Shown here piece after piece: positions 34,853-43,685 of a DNA stretch of 64,000 nucleotides. Numbering within the stretch: the stretch's first letter is position 1; each line of letters begins with the position of its first letter. The position numbers and the translations under genes are program-made. The notes below the pieces were generated by a model. The model was not told where the DNA came from, searched no databases, and saw only the letters and a list, made by a program, of their open reading frames with translations. The DNA is taken from assembly GCF_004138335.1 (NCBI RefSeq), contig NZ_RYFW01000001.1:1674001-1738000 (forward strand). The letters are read 5' to 3'. Origin of the DNA: Peristeroidobacter agariperforans. Lineage in GTDB: Bacteria > Pseudomonadota > Gammaproteobacteria > Steroidobacterales > Steroidobacteraceae.

Positions 34853-35778
34853 GCACCGCCGCCGGTCAGTTGAGCGATCTGGGTCGGACGCGCGTTCAAC
34901 CTGCGCGCGCGGGTGCTCAGCAGAGTCGCTGGAGTCACATGCTCTATGTGGCGCCCTTCCTGTGCTTGTACGTGATACTGCTCGTTTATCCGCTGTTCGG
35001 CGGCTTCTGGTTGAGCTTGCACAAGGCCGACCTGTTCGGCGGCCGGCGCTTCGTCGGCTTCGAGAATTTTGTTCGCCTGTCCAACGACCAGGTGTTCCTG
35101 GGCGCCGTCGGCAACACGTTCTATTTCATTCTGCTCACGGTGCCGGCGTTGGCGATCATCGGCCTCGGCCTGGCGTTGGCCTTGAATCGACAGACGCGCA
35201 CGGCTGCCGTCTTGCGTGGCGTGTTCTTCTCCTCATCGGTGCTGTCGGTGACCATCGTGACGCTGCTGTGGAAAGTGGTGTACGCGCCCGAGGGCGGCTT
35301 TGTCGCGAATCTGCTGGAAGTTTTTGGTCGCCCGCCGATCCCGTTTCTCAGCAGCGCCGAGCTGGCTTTGCCGGCCATTGCGATCACCACGATCTGGTGG
35401 TGCATCGGATTGCCGATGATGCTGTTCCTCGCGGCGTTACAGCAGGTGCCTCGCGAGTTGTACGAAGCCGCCGCGCTCGATAATGCCGGTCGGTGGAAGA
35501 CGCTGTGGAACGTCACCCTGCCCTCGATCCGGCGCACGTTCGCGCTGGTTCTGATCATTGAAGTGGTCCTGCAATTCCAGCTGTTCGGTCAGGCGTACCT
35601 GATGACCCAGGGCGGACCGAACAATGCGTCGCGGCCCATGGTGCTGTTCCTGTTCGAGGTGGGTTTCACTCGCTGGGACGTCGGCTACGCCGTCGCGGCC
35701 GGTCAGATCCTCTTCGGCTTCATCGCCATTGCTGCGTTCGCGCAGTATCTGGTCGCGCGCCGCAAGGAGGCATTCTGA
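34849..35778 (+). CDS. Sugar ABC transporter permease 1 (MalF/UgpA type)
   Basis: The 309-residue inner-membrane permease has six helices and the EAA loop ELYEAAALDNAGRWKTLWNVTLP that contacts the ATPase. TTG 34849 is chosen because AGGAG lies 6 nt upstream and the resulting length fits the family. The frame stays open to an ATG at 34714 inside the ATPase gene, which would add 45 non-membrane residues. It partners the second permease, whose ATG overlaps its stop by one base. Confidence 0.88.
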   Translation: MSTAAGQLSDLGRTRVQPARAGAQQSRWSHMLYVAPFLCLYVILLVYPLFGGFWLSLHKADLFGGRRFVGFENFVRLSNDQVFLGAVGNTFYFILLTVPALAIIGLGLALALNRQTRTAAVLRGVFFSSSVLSVTIVTLLWKVVYAPEGGFVANLLEVFGRPPIPFLSSAELALPAIAITTIWWCIGLPMMLFLAALQQVPRELYEAAALDNAGRWKTLWNVTLPSIRRTFALVLIIEVVLQFQLFGQAYLMTQGGPNNASRPMVLFLFEVGFTRWDVGYAVAAGQILFGFIAIAAFAQYLVARRKEAF

Positions 35779-36626
35779 TGACGACACAGCTCGCATCAGG
35801 CGCCGTGGGGCGGGGATTCGGCGATCGTTTGATCCTGGCGGCGACGATTGCACTGGCCATCGTCATGGTCATCCCCATGTTGTGGGCGGTCGGCCTGTCG
35901 CTGAAGACCAATCAAGAGCTGCTGGTGGACACCCAGTCGGTGCTGAAGGCGCCGTGGACGCTCATCAACTACTACGACATCTTGATCGGCTCCGGCGTGT
36001 TCCGGTGGCTGCTCAACAGCATCATCGTCTCGACCGGCATGAGCCTGGGCGTGCTGGTGCTGTCGTCGCTGGCGGGCTATGGCTTCGCGCGCCTCGAGTT
36101 TCCCGGCAGGAATGTGATTTTCGTGCTGGTGCTGTTCGGGCTGGCGATTCCCGAGCAGGCCGTGATCCTGGTGCGGCATCAGCTGTTCAGCGACCTCGAT
36201 CTGCACAACACCTATGCAGGCCTGATGCTGCCGGGCATGTCGGCGCCGTTCGGCGTGTTTCTGATGACTCAATATTTCAAGGCGATTCCCACCGAGATCG
36301 ACGAGGCGGCGATGCTCGACAACGCGTCGCGCTTCAAGATCTTCTGGCGCGTGCTGTTGCCCATGACGTTGCCGGCGCAGGCGACGCTAGGCATCTTCAC
36401 GTTCCTGCACGCGTGGAACGATTACTGGTGGCCGATGGTGTCCGGCACCAATCAGCAGATGTACACCCTCACCGTGGGCATTGCCTCCACGCAGCAGAAT
36501 TTCGCCGAGTCCGCCGGCCTCGGCTACCTGATGGCGCAGGCGGTGTTCGCTTCCTTGCCCGTCCTGATTGTTTACATGTTCTTCCAGAAGTACATCGTGC
36601 GCGCAGTTTCCGGGGCGGCGACGTGA
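35778..36626 (+). CDS. Sugar ABC transporter permease 2 (MalG/UgpE type)
   Basis: The 282-residue permease has six helices (first: LILAATIALAIVMVIPMLWAV) and an EAA motif in EIDEAAMLDNASRFKIFWRV. A strong AAGGAGG ribosome site (35764-35770) lies in the 3' end of the preceding permease gene. With the ATPase (33681) and the binding protein (36623) it completes a CUT1 importer. Its stop overlaps the binding protein GTG start by four bases (GTGA). Confidence 0.92.
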   Translation: MTTQLASGAVGRGFGDRLILAATIALAIVMVIPMLWAVGLSLKTNQELLVDTQSVLKAPWTLINYYDILIGSGVFRWLLNSIIVSTGMSLGVLVLSSLAGYGFARLEFPGRNVIFVLVLFGLAIPEQAVILVRHQLFSDLDLHNTYAGLMLPGMSAPFGVFLMTQYFKAIPTEIDEAAMLDNASRFKIFWRVLLPMTLPAQATLGIFTFLHAWNDYWWPMVSGTNQQMYTLTVGIASTQQNFAESAGLGYLMAQAVFASLPVLIVYMFFQKYIVRAVSGAAT

Positions 36627-37933
36627 TCCGCCCGATCGCAATCTTGCTGAGCTGCCTCGCGCTCACCAGCTGTGGCGTACAGCAGCCGCCGAACGAGATC
36701 GTCGTGCAGCGGTTCTTTGGCACTTGCAACGCCCAGTATGGGACTCGCACGGACGTCGCAGCCGCGGAAGGCGAGTGCGGCATCATGACGACGCTGATCA
36801 ACAAGTTCAGCGCCGAGAATCCGGACGTGCGCGTCCGTGTCAGCCCGGTGGCCTGGCCTGGATATAACCAGCTGGCCGCGCAGCTCGCGGCCGGCGACCC
36901 GCCCGACCTCGTCACCATGCACTTGTCTTCGATTCCGGATTACCAGTCCAGAGCGCTGATCGAACCCCTCGGCAAAGATCTGCGCGCCGTCGGCGTAGAT
37001 CCGCAGGGCTTCACGGCCGCCAGCTCGGCCGGCGTCAACATACAAGGTGACGTCTTCGGCCTGCCCATCGATAACTGGGCGCCGCTGTGGCACATCAACA
37101 TGAATTACTTTCGGCAAGCCGGGCTGGTCAAGGACGGCAAGCCCATCCTGCCGCGCAGCCCGGAGGAATTGCTCGAGCACGCGCGTCGCTTCAAGGCTGC
37201 CACCGGCAAGCCGTATCTGGTGCAGACGCTTGCTATCGAGCGAGCGTCCTACGCTCGCAATCTATACACATTGCTGATGCAGCAGAACGCGACCATCTTT
37301 CCCGATCCGCAGCACATCCATTTGCAATCGCCCGAAGCGAAGCGCGTGGTGGACCTGTTTCGACAGATCTATGTCGAGGACCTGACGACCAAGAATCTGG
37401 ACTACGCCGCTTCCACCAACGCGTTCATCAACGGCGCCGGCGGCGTCTTCATCGTCGGCACGTGGTTGATCGGCGACTTCGAGGCGGAGTCGCGCCGCGC
37501 TGACCGGCCGCTCTCGAACGGCTACACCGTCCGACCATTTCCGCAGCTTTATGCCGCACGCGATGCGACCTACATCGACGGTCATGCCTGGGTGATGCCG
37601 GCGAAGGAACGCACGCCGCAACAGCGCGACGCCGTGTTCCGGCTGCTCAAATTTTTTGCAGACAATGACTTCGAGTGGTCGCGCACCGGGCATCTGCCCG
37701 CCTACCAAGCCGTGATCGACAGCGAACGCTTCAATGCGCTGCCTCATCGCCGCGAGATCGCGAAGCTCTCTGCGACCGGCATGACTCTGCCGGCCAGCGT
37801 GCAACGCCAATTTCCGGTGGCCGACATCGTCGGCGAGGAAATGTCAGCCGCCATCACCGGCCACAAGACCGTCGATGCCGCGCTCGCGGATGCCGAGCAC
37901 CGCATCAACGACCTGCTGTTTCATGTTCTCTAG
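36623..37933 (+). CDS. ABC transporter sugar-binding lipoprotein
   Basis: The 436-residue extracytoplasmic binding protein (SBP family 1) begins at GTG 36623, overlapping the permease stop. The signal peptide ends in lipobox LTSC (IAILLSCLALTSC), so it is membrane-anchored. Family landmarks are PVAWPGYNQLAAQLAAGDPPDLV and FINGAGGVFIVGTWLIGDFE, the latter with Trp residues that often stack on sugar. The same frame is open far upstream through the permease gene, but that stretch is out-of-frame permease sequence and is not part of the protein. The ligand is probably arabinose or arabino-oligosaccharide from context. Confidence 0.9.
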   Translation: MIRPIAILLSCLALTSCGVQQPPNEIVVQRFFGTCNAQYGTRTDVAAAEGECGIMTTLINKFSAENPDVRVRVSPVAWPGYNQLAAQLAAGDPPDLVTMHLSSIPDYQSRALIEPLGKDLRAVGVDPQGFTAASSAGVNIQGDVFGLPIDNWAPLWHINMNYFRQAGLVKDGKPILPRSPEELLEHARRFKAATGKPYLVQTLAIERASYARNLYTLLMQQNATIFPDPQHIHLQSPEAKRVVDLFRQIYVEDLTTKNLDYAASTNAFINGAGGVFIVGTWLIGDFEAESRRADRPLSNGYTVRPFPQLYAARDATYIDGHAWVMPAKERTPQQRDAVFRLLKFFADNDFEWSRTGHLPAYQAVIDSERFNALPHRREIAKLSATGMTLPASVQRQFPVADIVGEEMSAAITGHKTVDAALADAEHRINDLLFHVL

Positions 37934-37950
37934 CTCCTTGGATCATCGTC

Positions 37951-39462
37951 ATGCTCACTTCACGCATCGTCGTCGACCGCGACTTCGTCATCTCCGAACT
38001 CGACCGCCGGGTGTTCGGCACTTTCGTCGAGCACATGGGACGCTGTGTCTACGGCGGCATCTATGAGCCCGGCCATCCCACCGCGAACCAGGACGGCTTC
38101 CGTCAGGACGTGCTGGAGCTGACGCGCGAGCTCGGCCCGACCATCGTTCGTTATCCGGGCGGCAATTTCCTCTCGGGCTACAACTGGGAAGACGGCGTGG
38201 GCCCGAAGGACAAGCGTCCGACCCGCCTCGATCTCGCATGGGGCTCGACCGAGACCAATGAGTTCGGCACGAATGAATTCATCACCTGGTGCCGCACGGC
38301 CAGTGTCGAGCCGATGTTCGCTGTGAACCTCGGCACGCGCGGGCCCGATGAGGCGCGTCATCTGCTCGAGTACTGCAATCATCCGGGCGGTACGTACTAC
38401 TCGGACCTGCGTCGTGAGCACGGCTACGAGAAGCCTCACGGCATCAAGTTCTGGTGCCTGGGCAATGAAATGGATGGGCCGTGGCAGATCTGCCAGAAGA
38501 CCGCGCAGGAGTACGGCCGCGTCGCGAAGGAAACCGCGAAGGTCATGCGCTGGGTCGATGGGGATCTGCAGCTCGCGGCGTGCGGCTCGTCGCAGCGGGC
38601 GATGCCCACTTACGCGTCGTGGGAATACGAAGTGCTCGACCACTGTTTCAACGAAGTCGACTTCATTTCGTTGCACGCGTACTTCCGCAACGACAGCAAC
38701 GACATCAAGGACTTCTTCACGGTCATCGAAGACCTCGACTCCTTCATCAAGGAAGTGGCTTCAATCGCCGATGCAGTGGCCGCGAAGCGCCGTTCGCCGA
38801 AGCGCATCATGCTGTCGTTGGACGAGTGGAACGTCTGGTACAAGGCGCACAGCCCCGCCGACCTGCGCAAGCCCGGCTGGCCGAAGGCGCCGCCGCTGAT
38901 CGAAGAGATCTACAACTTTGAAGATGCGCTCGTGGTCGGCGGTGCGTTGATCACCATGATCAACAACGCGGATCGCGTCAAAGCAGCGTGCATCGCGCAG
39001 CTCGTCAACGTGATCGGCCCGATCATGACCGAGACTGGCGGTGCGGCCTGGCGGCAAACCATTTTCCATCCGTTCGCGCAGGCTTCGCGTCACGCACACG
39101 GGCAGGTGCTGCGTGCGAAGGTGCAGTCCGAAACGTTCTCGACCAAGACGCATCCGAATGCGTCGCTGCTGCTGTCGAGCGTGATTCACGATGAAGCGAC
39201 CGGGGCGGTGACCATCCTCGCGCTCAATCGCAGCGCGACGGAAGAAATGCAGCTGGATGTCGAGCTGCGCGGCCTGGGTGAAGGCCGCAAGGTGGCGATT
39301 GCCAGCGAGTTGCACCACAGCGACCTCAAGGCCGTCAACAGCAAGGCGTCGCCCGATGCTGTCGCACCGAAGGAGCGCACCGATGTTTCCATCGACAAAG
39401 GAGTGGTCAGCGCGAAGCTGAAGCCGCTGTCCTGGAACGTCATCGTCACCAAGCCAGCGTAA
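37951..39462 (+). CDS. Intracellular GH51 alpha-L-arabinofuranosidase
   Basis: The 503-residue enzyme has no signal peptide. Acid/base E173 lies in WCLGNEMDGPW and nucleophile E292 in LSLDEWNVWY, both in a (beta/alpha)8 barrel, followed by a C-terminal beta-sandwich. It starts 17 bp after the binding-protein stop. Cytosolic location directly downstream of the importer suggests it cleaves imported arabino-oligosaccharides, complementing the secreted GH51 at 26205. The two GH51 proteins are from different subgroups (NETWGCGG versus NEMDGPW), so they are not a recent duplication. Confidence 0.93.
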   Translation: MLTSRIVVDRDFVISELDRRVFGTFVEHMGRCVYGGIYEPGHPTANQDGFRQDVLELTRELGPTIVRYPGGNFLSGYNWEDGVGPKDKRPTRLDLAWGSTETNEFGTNEFITWCRTASVEPMFAVNLGTRGPDEARHLLEYCNHPGGTYYSDLRREHGYEKPHGIKFWCLGNEMDGPWQICQKTAQEYGRVAKETAKVMRWVDGDLQLAACGSSQRAMPTYASWEYEVLDHCFNEVDFISLHAYFRNDSNDIKDFFTVIEDLDSFIKEVASIADAVAAKRRSPKRIMLSLDEWNVWYKAHSPADLRKPGWPKAPPLIEEIYNFEDALVVGGALITMINNADRVKAACIAQLVNVIGPIMTETGGAAWRQTIFHPFAQASRHAHGQVLRAKVQSETFSTKTHPNASLLLSSVIHDEATGAVTILALNRSATEEMQLDVELRGLGEGRKVAIASELHHSDLKAVNSKASPDAVAPKERTDVSIDKGVVSAKLKPLSWNVIVTKPA

Positions 39463-39471
39463 GGAGACGCC

Positions 39472-41376
39472 ATGCAGTTGCTGCGAACTGTATTGTTCGG
39501 AACGCTGGTCATGGCGAGCCTGGCCATGGAAGCGGCGACGCCGGCAGTCAAGACCTTCGGCCTCGGCGACGTCGAGCTGCTGGACAGTCCGTTCAAACAA
39601 GCGATGGAGCGCAATGCCGGGTATCTGCTGAGCCTCGATGCGGATCGCCTGCTGCACAACACGCGCAAGTACGCAGGCTTGCAGCCCAAGGGCGAGTTGT
39701 ATGGCGGCTGGGAATCGCAAGGCATCGCCGGCCACACGCTCGGTCACTATCTGACGGCTCTGTCGCAGCAGTACGCGGCGACTCACGATCCGCGTTTCAA
39801 GCAGCGCCTGGACTACATCATCGGCGAGATGGCCGAAGCACAGCGCGCTTACGGCGATGGCTATGTCGGCGCGCTGCCTGAGGTGGAGCTGTCGACCATG
39901 CGCGGCTTCAAGCAGGGCAAGGTCGAGGTCAAGGATGCATTCTTCTTCAAGAATGGCGCCTGGGTGCCCTGGTACACGCAGCACAAGGTGCTCGCCGGTT
40001 TGAGAGACGCGTGGACGCTCGGCGAGAGTGCGCAAGCCAAAGAAGTGACCTTGAAGCTGGCGAACTGGGTGGACGACATCACCGCGCACCTGACGCCAGA
40101 TCAGCAGCAAACGATGTTGCAGGTCGAGCATGGCGGCATGCGCGAAGTGCTGTTCGATATCTATGGACTGACCAGGAACGATCGATATCTGAAGACGGCG
40201 CAGCGCTTCGAGCACCGAGCCATTCTCGACCCGCTGCTCGCGGGGCGTGACGAGTTGCCCGGCAAGCACGCGAACACACAGATTCCGAAGGTCATCGGCG
40301 CCGCGCGCGGCTACGAAGTCGCGAATCAGTCGGAAGGCCGACCGATCGCCGAGAATTTCTGGAAGACGGTGGTCCAAAACCACTCGTGGGCCATTGGCGG
40401 CAACAGCGACGGCGAGTTCTTCTTCTCACCGAACGCGGCGTCGGAGCATTTGAGCGCTGCGACCGCGGAGACCTGCAACACCTATAACATGCTCCGCCTC
40501 ACCGAGCGGCTGTTCGGCTGGCAGCCGCAGGTTGCGTACGCCGATTTCGAGGAACGCGCGCTGTACAACCACATCCTCGCTTCACAGGAACCGAAGCAGG
40601 GCATGTTCACGTATTTCATGTCGCTCAAGGCGGGGCACTTCAAAACGTACAGCACGCCGCACGACTCGTTCTGGTGCTGCGTGGGCAGCGGCATGGAGAA
40701 TCACAGCAAGTACGGCGCGGCGATCTATTTCCACACGTCCGACGCGCTCTATGTGAACTTGTTCATTCCGTCGGTGCTGCACTGGAACGAGCGCGGCTTG
40801 GAATTGCAGCAGAACACGCTGTACCCGAACGAGAATCGCACTTCACTCACTGTGACCAAGGCGCCGACCGCGCCGCTGTCGTTGCGAGTTCGTGTGCCCG
40901 CCTGGGCGGCAGGCAACGCCACGGTGACACTGAACGGAAAACCGGCGGCCGTCGAGGCAAAGCCGGGCTCGTACGCGACGCTGCAAAGAGCATGGAAGAA
41001 GGGCGATGTGCTCGAGATGACCATCCCAACCTCGGTGCGGATCGAACCGCTGCACGGATCGGACGATCAGTTCGCGTTCGTCTATGGTCCGGTCGTGCTG
41101 GGCGGCGATCTCGGTCCCGCACCCGCGGGGCCGACGGTGCCGTATGCGAAGGAGCAGCAGGCGAATCTGAAACTCGAATCGATCGAGGTGCCGTCGCTGT
41201 CGGGAACTCCTCAGCAACTGGCCGCCAGTCTGCGTCGCGTTCCCGGCGACGCGCTGGCGTTCAAGTTGACGACCAGCGAGCCTCGCAAGGAAGTGACGCT
41301 GCGACCGTTCCATGAGTTGGATTACCAGCGCTACACGGTCTACTGGAAGACCGCGCCGGCGAGGCAGGCCGAGTAA
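39472..41376 (+). CDS. GH127 beta-L-arabinofuranosidase
   Basis: The 634-residue (alpha/alpha)6 barrel enzyme has a probable signal peptide (LLRTVLFGTLVMASLAM). The zinc/cysteine active site of GH127 is present: E333 and C335 in TAETCNTYN, and C402-C403 in FWCCVGSGMENH, with E315 in GNSDGEFFF as a likely second acidic residue. The known Bifidobacterium enzyme uses an equivalent Cys nucleophile and releases beta-L-arabinofuranose, as from hydroxyproline-linked arabinans of extensin. It ends the transporter operon, 9 bp after GH51, extending the locus to beta-linked arabinose. Confidence 0.9.
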   Translation: MQLLRTVLFGTLVMASLAMEAATPAVKTFGLGDVELLDSPFKQAMERNAGYLLSLDADRLLHNTRKYAGLQPKGELYGGWESQGIAGHTLGHYLTALSQQYAATHDPRFKQRLDYIIGEMAEAQRAYGDGYVGALPEVELSTMRGFKQGKVEVKDAFFFKNGAWVPWYTQHKVLAGLRDAWTLGESAQAKEVTLKLANWVDDITAHLTPDQQQTMLQVEHGGMREVLFDIYGLTRNDRYLKTAQRFEHRAILDPLLAGRDELPGKHANTQIPKVIGAARGYEVANQSEGRPIAENFWKTVVQNHSWAIGGNSDGEFFFSPNAASEHLSAATAETCNTYNMLRLTERLFGWQPQVAYADFEERALYNHILASQEPKQGMFTYFMSLKAGHFKTYSTPHDSFWCCVGSGMENHSKYGAAIYFHTSDALYVNLFIPSVLHWNERGLELQQNTLYPNENRTSLTVTKAPTAPLSLRVRVPAWAAGNATVTLNGKPAAVEAKPGSYATLQRAWKKGDVLEMTIPTSVRIEPLHGSDDQFAFVYGPVVLGGDLGPAPAGPTVPYAKEQQANLKLESIEVPSLSGTPQQLAASLRRVPGDALAFKLTTSEPRKEVTLRPFHELDYQRYTVYWKTAPARQAE

Positions 41377-41379
41377 GCG

Positions 41380-41799
41380 TCACTGCCCTTCGTTGACCTC
41401 ATCCACCGTCGTCTGGCCCGTCCAGCGACGGTAGAGATGAGCCCAGGCCATGCCGATGGCCATGATCAGCGCCAGCACCACCAGCCCGACCCAGATCAGC
41501 GCGTTGGTGTTCTCCAGGCTGACCCAGCCCCACGACGCGACCAGCCAGACCAGTGCGGCGCACAGCGCAAGCGCCAGCACCATCCCGATCAGGCCGATGG
41601 ACTTGAGCGTCGCTCCCAGGAACACGATCCAGCCGATCAACAGCAGGATGCCGAGCACCGCCTCCACCGGCGTCACACTCGGAAAACCGTCGGCGACCAT
41701 GTGGACATACGAATAGCCGCTGGGGTTGAAAGTCAGCAGCACGAGAATCAGTGACAGCACCACCCGCACCAGAAACCCGCTGAAGCTCAGATCGTTCAC
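41380..41799 (-). CDS. Four-helix membrane protein (DUF6524-like)
   Basis: This 139-residue protein has about four hydrophobic helices (LVRVVLSLILVLLTF, VLGILLLIGWIVFLGA, IGLIGMVLALALCAALVWL, WVGLVVLALIMAIGMAW). It resembles the DUF6524 group of small bacterial membrane proteins. Function unknown. It is convergent with the GH127 gene, 3 bp apart, so not part of the arabinose operon. Confidence 0.7.
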   Translation of the reverse strand: MNDLSFSGFLVRVVLSLILVLLTFNPSGYSYVHMVADGFPSVTPVEAVLGILLLIGWIVFLGATLKSIGLIGMVLALALCAALVWLVASWGWVSLENTNALIWVGLVVLALIMAIGMAWAHLYRRWTGQTTVDEVNEGQ

Positions 41800-42163
41800 A
41801 TTTGGCTCCCTCGCCGCGAAGAAGTGCAGTATCGGCGAGCCGGGCTGCCGTGTGAAGCGGCGCGGAAATTCTCACGGCTTTCATGCGCGGGTCCGCGGGC
41901 ATCCAATCTTTCCGAGAAAACTCCCGCGCCCTGCGAGGATAAGAGTTTGCGCATTTTCTAACTTTTGAGGAAACAACGGCCGCTCAGAGGGTGGCAATCT
42001 GCGAAACAGAGATTGAGGCGGGCTGCACGGAAACTCCACGGCGAAATCGGATTGCCAGCATCACGAAGCGGATATCGCCAGGTCACAGCAGGAAAATGTT
42101 TCTTATTTTAATCCCAATAAAGGATTTGTATCTTCATGGAAACTACAACGGAAGCACAGGATA
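41800..42163. other. 364-bp gene-free region upstream of the XRE regulator
   Basis: The region is AT-richer than its surroundings near 42093-42130. It includes a small inverted repeat AATCC-caataaa-GGATT (42110-42126), 38 bp before the GTG start of the XRE gene, which might be an autoregulatory operator. I see no coding frame with good context and no repeat element. Confidence 0.45.
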
Positions 42164-42526
42164 GTGATCAAGCACGAAAGTCGCGCGTATTTCAGATCTC
42201 TCGGTGCGCAGATCGCGCTCACGCGAAAATCGAGGGGCATGACACAGGCGGAACTGGCGCGAGCCATCGGTGTGTCGCAGCAGGCGGTGTTTGCGTACGA
42301 GCTCGGCGACCGCCGGGTGTCAGTGATGACCCTTGCCCAGATTGCGAGAACATTTGCAGTGCCGGTGCAAGACATGATCGGTCTTTCCAAACCCACGCGT
42401 ACTTCAAAAAGTCGCTTGTCGCCTCGAGCGATGCGCCACGCCGAGCGTTTGCAGCGCCTCACCAAAACGCAACAGCGCTTCGTCATTCGGATCATCGACG
42501 TGCTCGAGGCAAGCAACTCGCGTTAG
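42164..42526 (+). CDS. XRE-family helix-turn-helix regulator
   Basis: The 120-residue protein carries a classical Cro/C1-type HTH (residues ~15-70: GMTQAELARAIGVSQQAVFAYELG) and a short basic C-terminal tail with a second helical pair. It starts at GTG. An overlapping frame (42136-42558) is a shadow. The adjacent ORF6N-like gene starts 28 bp downstream on the same strand, so the two probably form a unit. Confidence 0.82.
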   Translation: MIKHESRAYFRSLGAQIALTRKSRGMTQAELARAIGVSQQAVFAYELGDRRVSVMTLAQIARTFAVPVQDMIGLSKPTRTSKSRLSPRAMRHAERLQRLTKTQQRFVIRIIDVLEASNSR

Positions 42527-42554
42527 CGGCCAGCGCGTGCGGCGGGGAGATGCC

Positions 42555-43022
42555 ATGACGCGCGCGCGCCAGCCCAAGGGTATCGACGCGAGCGCCCTCG
42601 CGTCTGTGGTCATCACCGTGGAAGGGTGCAAAGCGATCAAGGATGCCGACCTCGCGGCTCTGTTCGGCCTGAGCTTGGCGGCGTTCTATAAACGTGTCGG
42701 CAGCAAACTATGGATGCTCAACAAGAGCATGCATATCAAGCTCCCCAAACGATACGCCCGCGGCCGACTCGATACCTACCCGCCGCTGGCGTTCACCCAC
42801 AACGGCGTCCTGCTGATCGCGGCCGTGCTCGGCGACGACGACTCCCTGGAAATCGGTATGGAGGTCGTGCACGCGCTAAGAAACCGGCGCCGGAACTCTG
42901 CTCGCAAGAAGCGTTCCGACCGCCGCGAGAACGATGCGGAAAAGTCGCGGCACTACTCCGAAGCGATGGCTCGCATGCTCCAAGGCCGCTTGCACGACAT
43001 GTTGAAAAAGATGCGTCACTGA
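42555..43022 (+). CDS. ORF6N-like domain protein
   Basis: The 155-residue protein begins at ATG 42555 behind a GGGGAG site (an upstream GTG at 42537 is the alternative). Residues ~15-105 match the ORF6N layout: IKDADLAALFGLSLAAFYKRV, a basic middle and PPLAFTHNGVLLIAAVL. The C-terminal third is highly basic (RNRRRNSARKKRSDRR) and helical. ORF6N proteins are phage or mobile-element DNA-binding regulators and antirepressors. Here no phage genes surround it. Together with the XRE gene it may be a small regulator module left by a mobile element. Tentative. Confidence 0.55.
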   Translation: MTRARQPKGIDASALASVVITVEGCKAIKDADLAALFGLSLAAFYKRVGSKLWMLNKSMHIKLPKRYARGRLDTYPPLAFTHNGVLLIAAVLGDDDSLEIGMEVVHALRNRRRNSARKKRSDRRENDAEKSRHYSEAMARMLQGRLHDMLKKMRH

Positions 43023-43242
43023 TGCTCCGGGACGGTGCGTGAGCTGACCTGTGTTTGACACTTGCGGGTTCGGTTCAGGGATCACCCTCGGGGCAGGCAC
43101 ATTGTGACAATTTTGGGAAGGTGACAGTTCTGTGATATCGGCCGCGATGCGGATCGCGCTGTTCATTTTGTGAAGTAACTCTCTTTGCCGGTGTGCGCCG
43201 CTGCCTACAGTGTGCTGCGGTTCGCAACCCCAGGAGATAACA

Positions 43243-43620
43243 ATGAGCAATCCGTACGATACAGCCAGCGAGCGGATGTCGATCCTGCCGCCGACGTTGC
43301 GCTTCAAGGGCGAGCTCTCGGCCGACGAGGACCTGCTGATTCAAGGCCAGATCGAAGGAACGATCAAACACACCCAGCGCGTCACCGTAGGCAAGGAAGG
43401 CAAGGTCAAAGCGAGCATCAGTGCGCAGACGATCAAGGTCGAAGGCACCGTCGAGGGCGACTTGCACGCCGAACGTTCGGTGTATGTGGAGGAGTCCGGC
43501 AACCTGCGCGGCAATATTCACGCGCCGTCGGTGTGCCTCGTGGAAGGCTCGAAGTTCAATGGCGCGGTCGACATGGATTCGAAGAAGTCGGCGCAGCTGC
43601 GAGGTAAGACGGGAACGTAA
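43243..43620 (+). CDS. Bactofilin 1
   Basis: The 125-residue polymer-forming cytoskeletal protein has a short N-terminal tail, then the bactofilin beta-helix starting LPPTLRFKGELSADEDLLIQ, with regularly spaced Gly/Val turns (GTIKHTQRVTVGKEGKVKA, GTVEGDLHAERSV), and a short C-terminal tail. ATG 43243 follows an AGGAG site. Bactofilins assemble without nucleotides into membrane-bound filaments involved in shape, stalks or cell-wall enzyme placement. A second, longer bactofilin follows 65 bp downstream. Confidence 0.93.
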   Translation: MSNPYDTASERMSILPPTLRFKGELSADEDLLIQGQIEGTIKHTQRVTVGKEGKVKASISAQTIKVEGTVEGDLHAERSVYVEESGNLRGNIHAPSVCLVEGSKFNGAVDMDSKKSAQLRGKTGT

Positions 43621-43685
43621 ATGCTGTCGAAGGACCGCGTGTCAGGATCGTTCTCACCTTGAAGAAATCATTTTGGAGACCTCGT

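Noticed and set aside
35624-36622. Binding-protein frame extended upstream to 769 residues
   Set aside because: The extra part is the two permease genes read in another frame; the lipoprotein signal starts at GTG 36623.
26205-39462. The two GH51 genes as a recent duplication
   Set aside because: Their active-site contexts and N-termini differ (one secreted, one cytosolic), so they belong to separate subgroups.
38761-40383. 540-residue frame antisense to GH51 and GH127
   Set aside because: It has no recognisable domains and covers two well-supported glycosidase genes; it is a by-product of high third-position GC.
42136-42558. 140-residue frame overlapping the XRE gene
   Set aside because: It is a different frame of the XRE gene with no domain; the XRE frame contains a clear helix-turn-helix.
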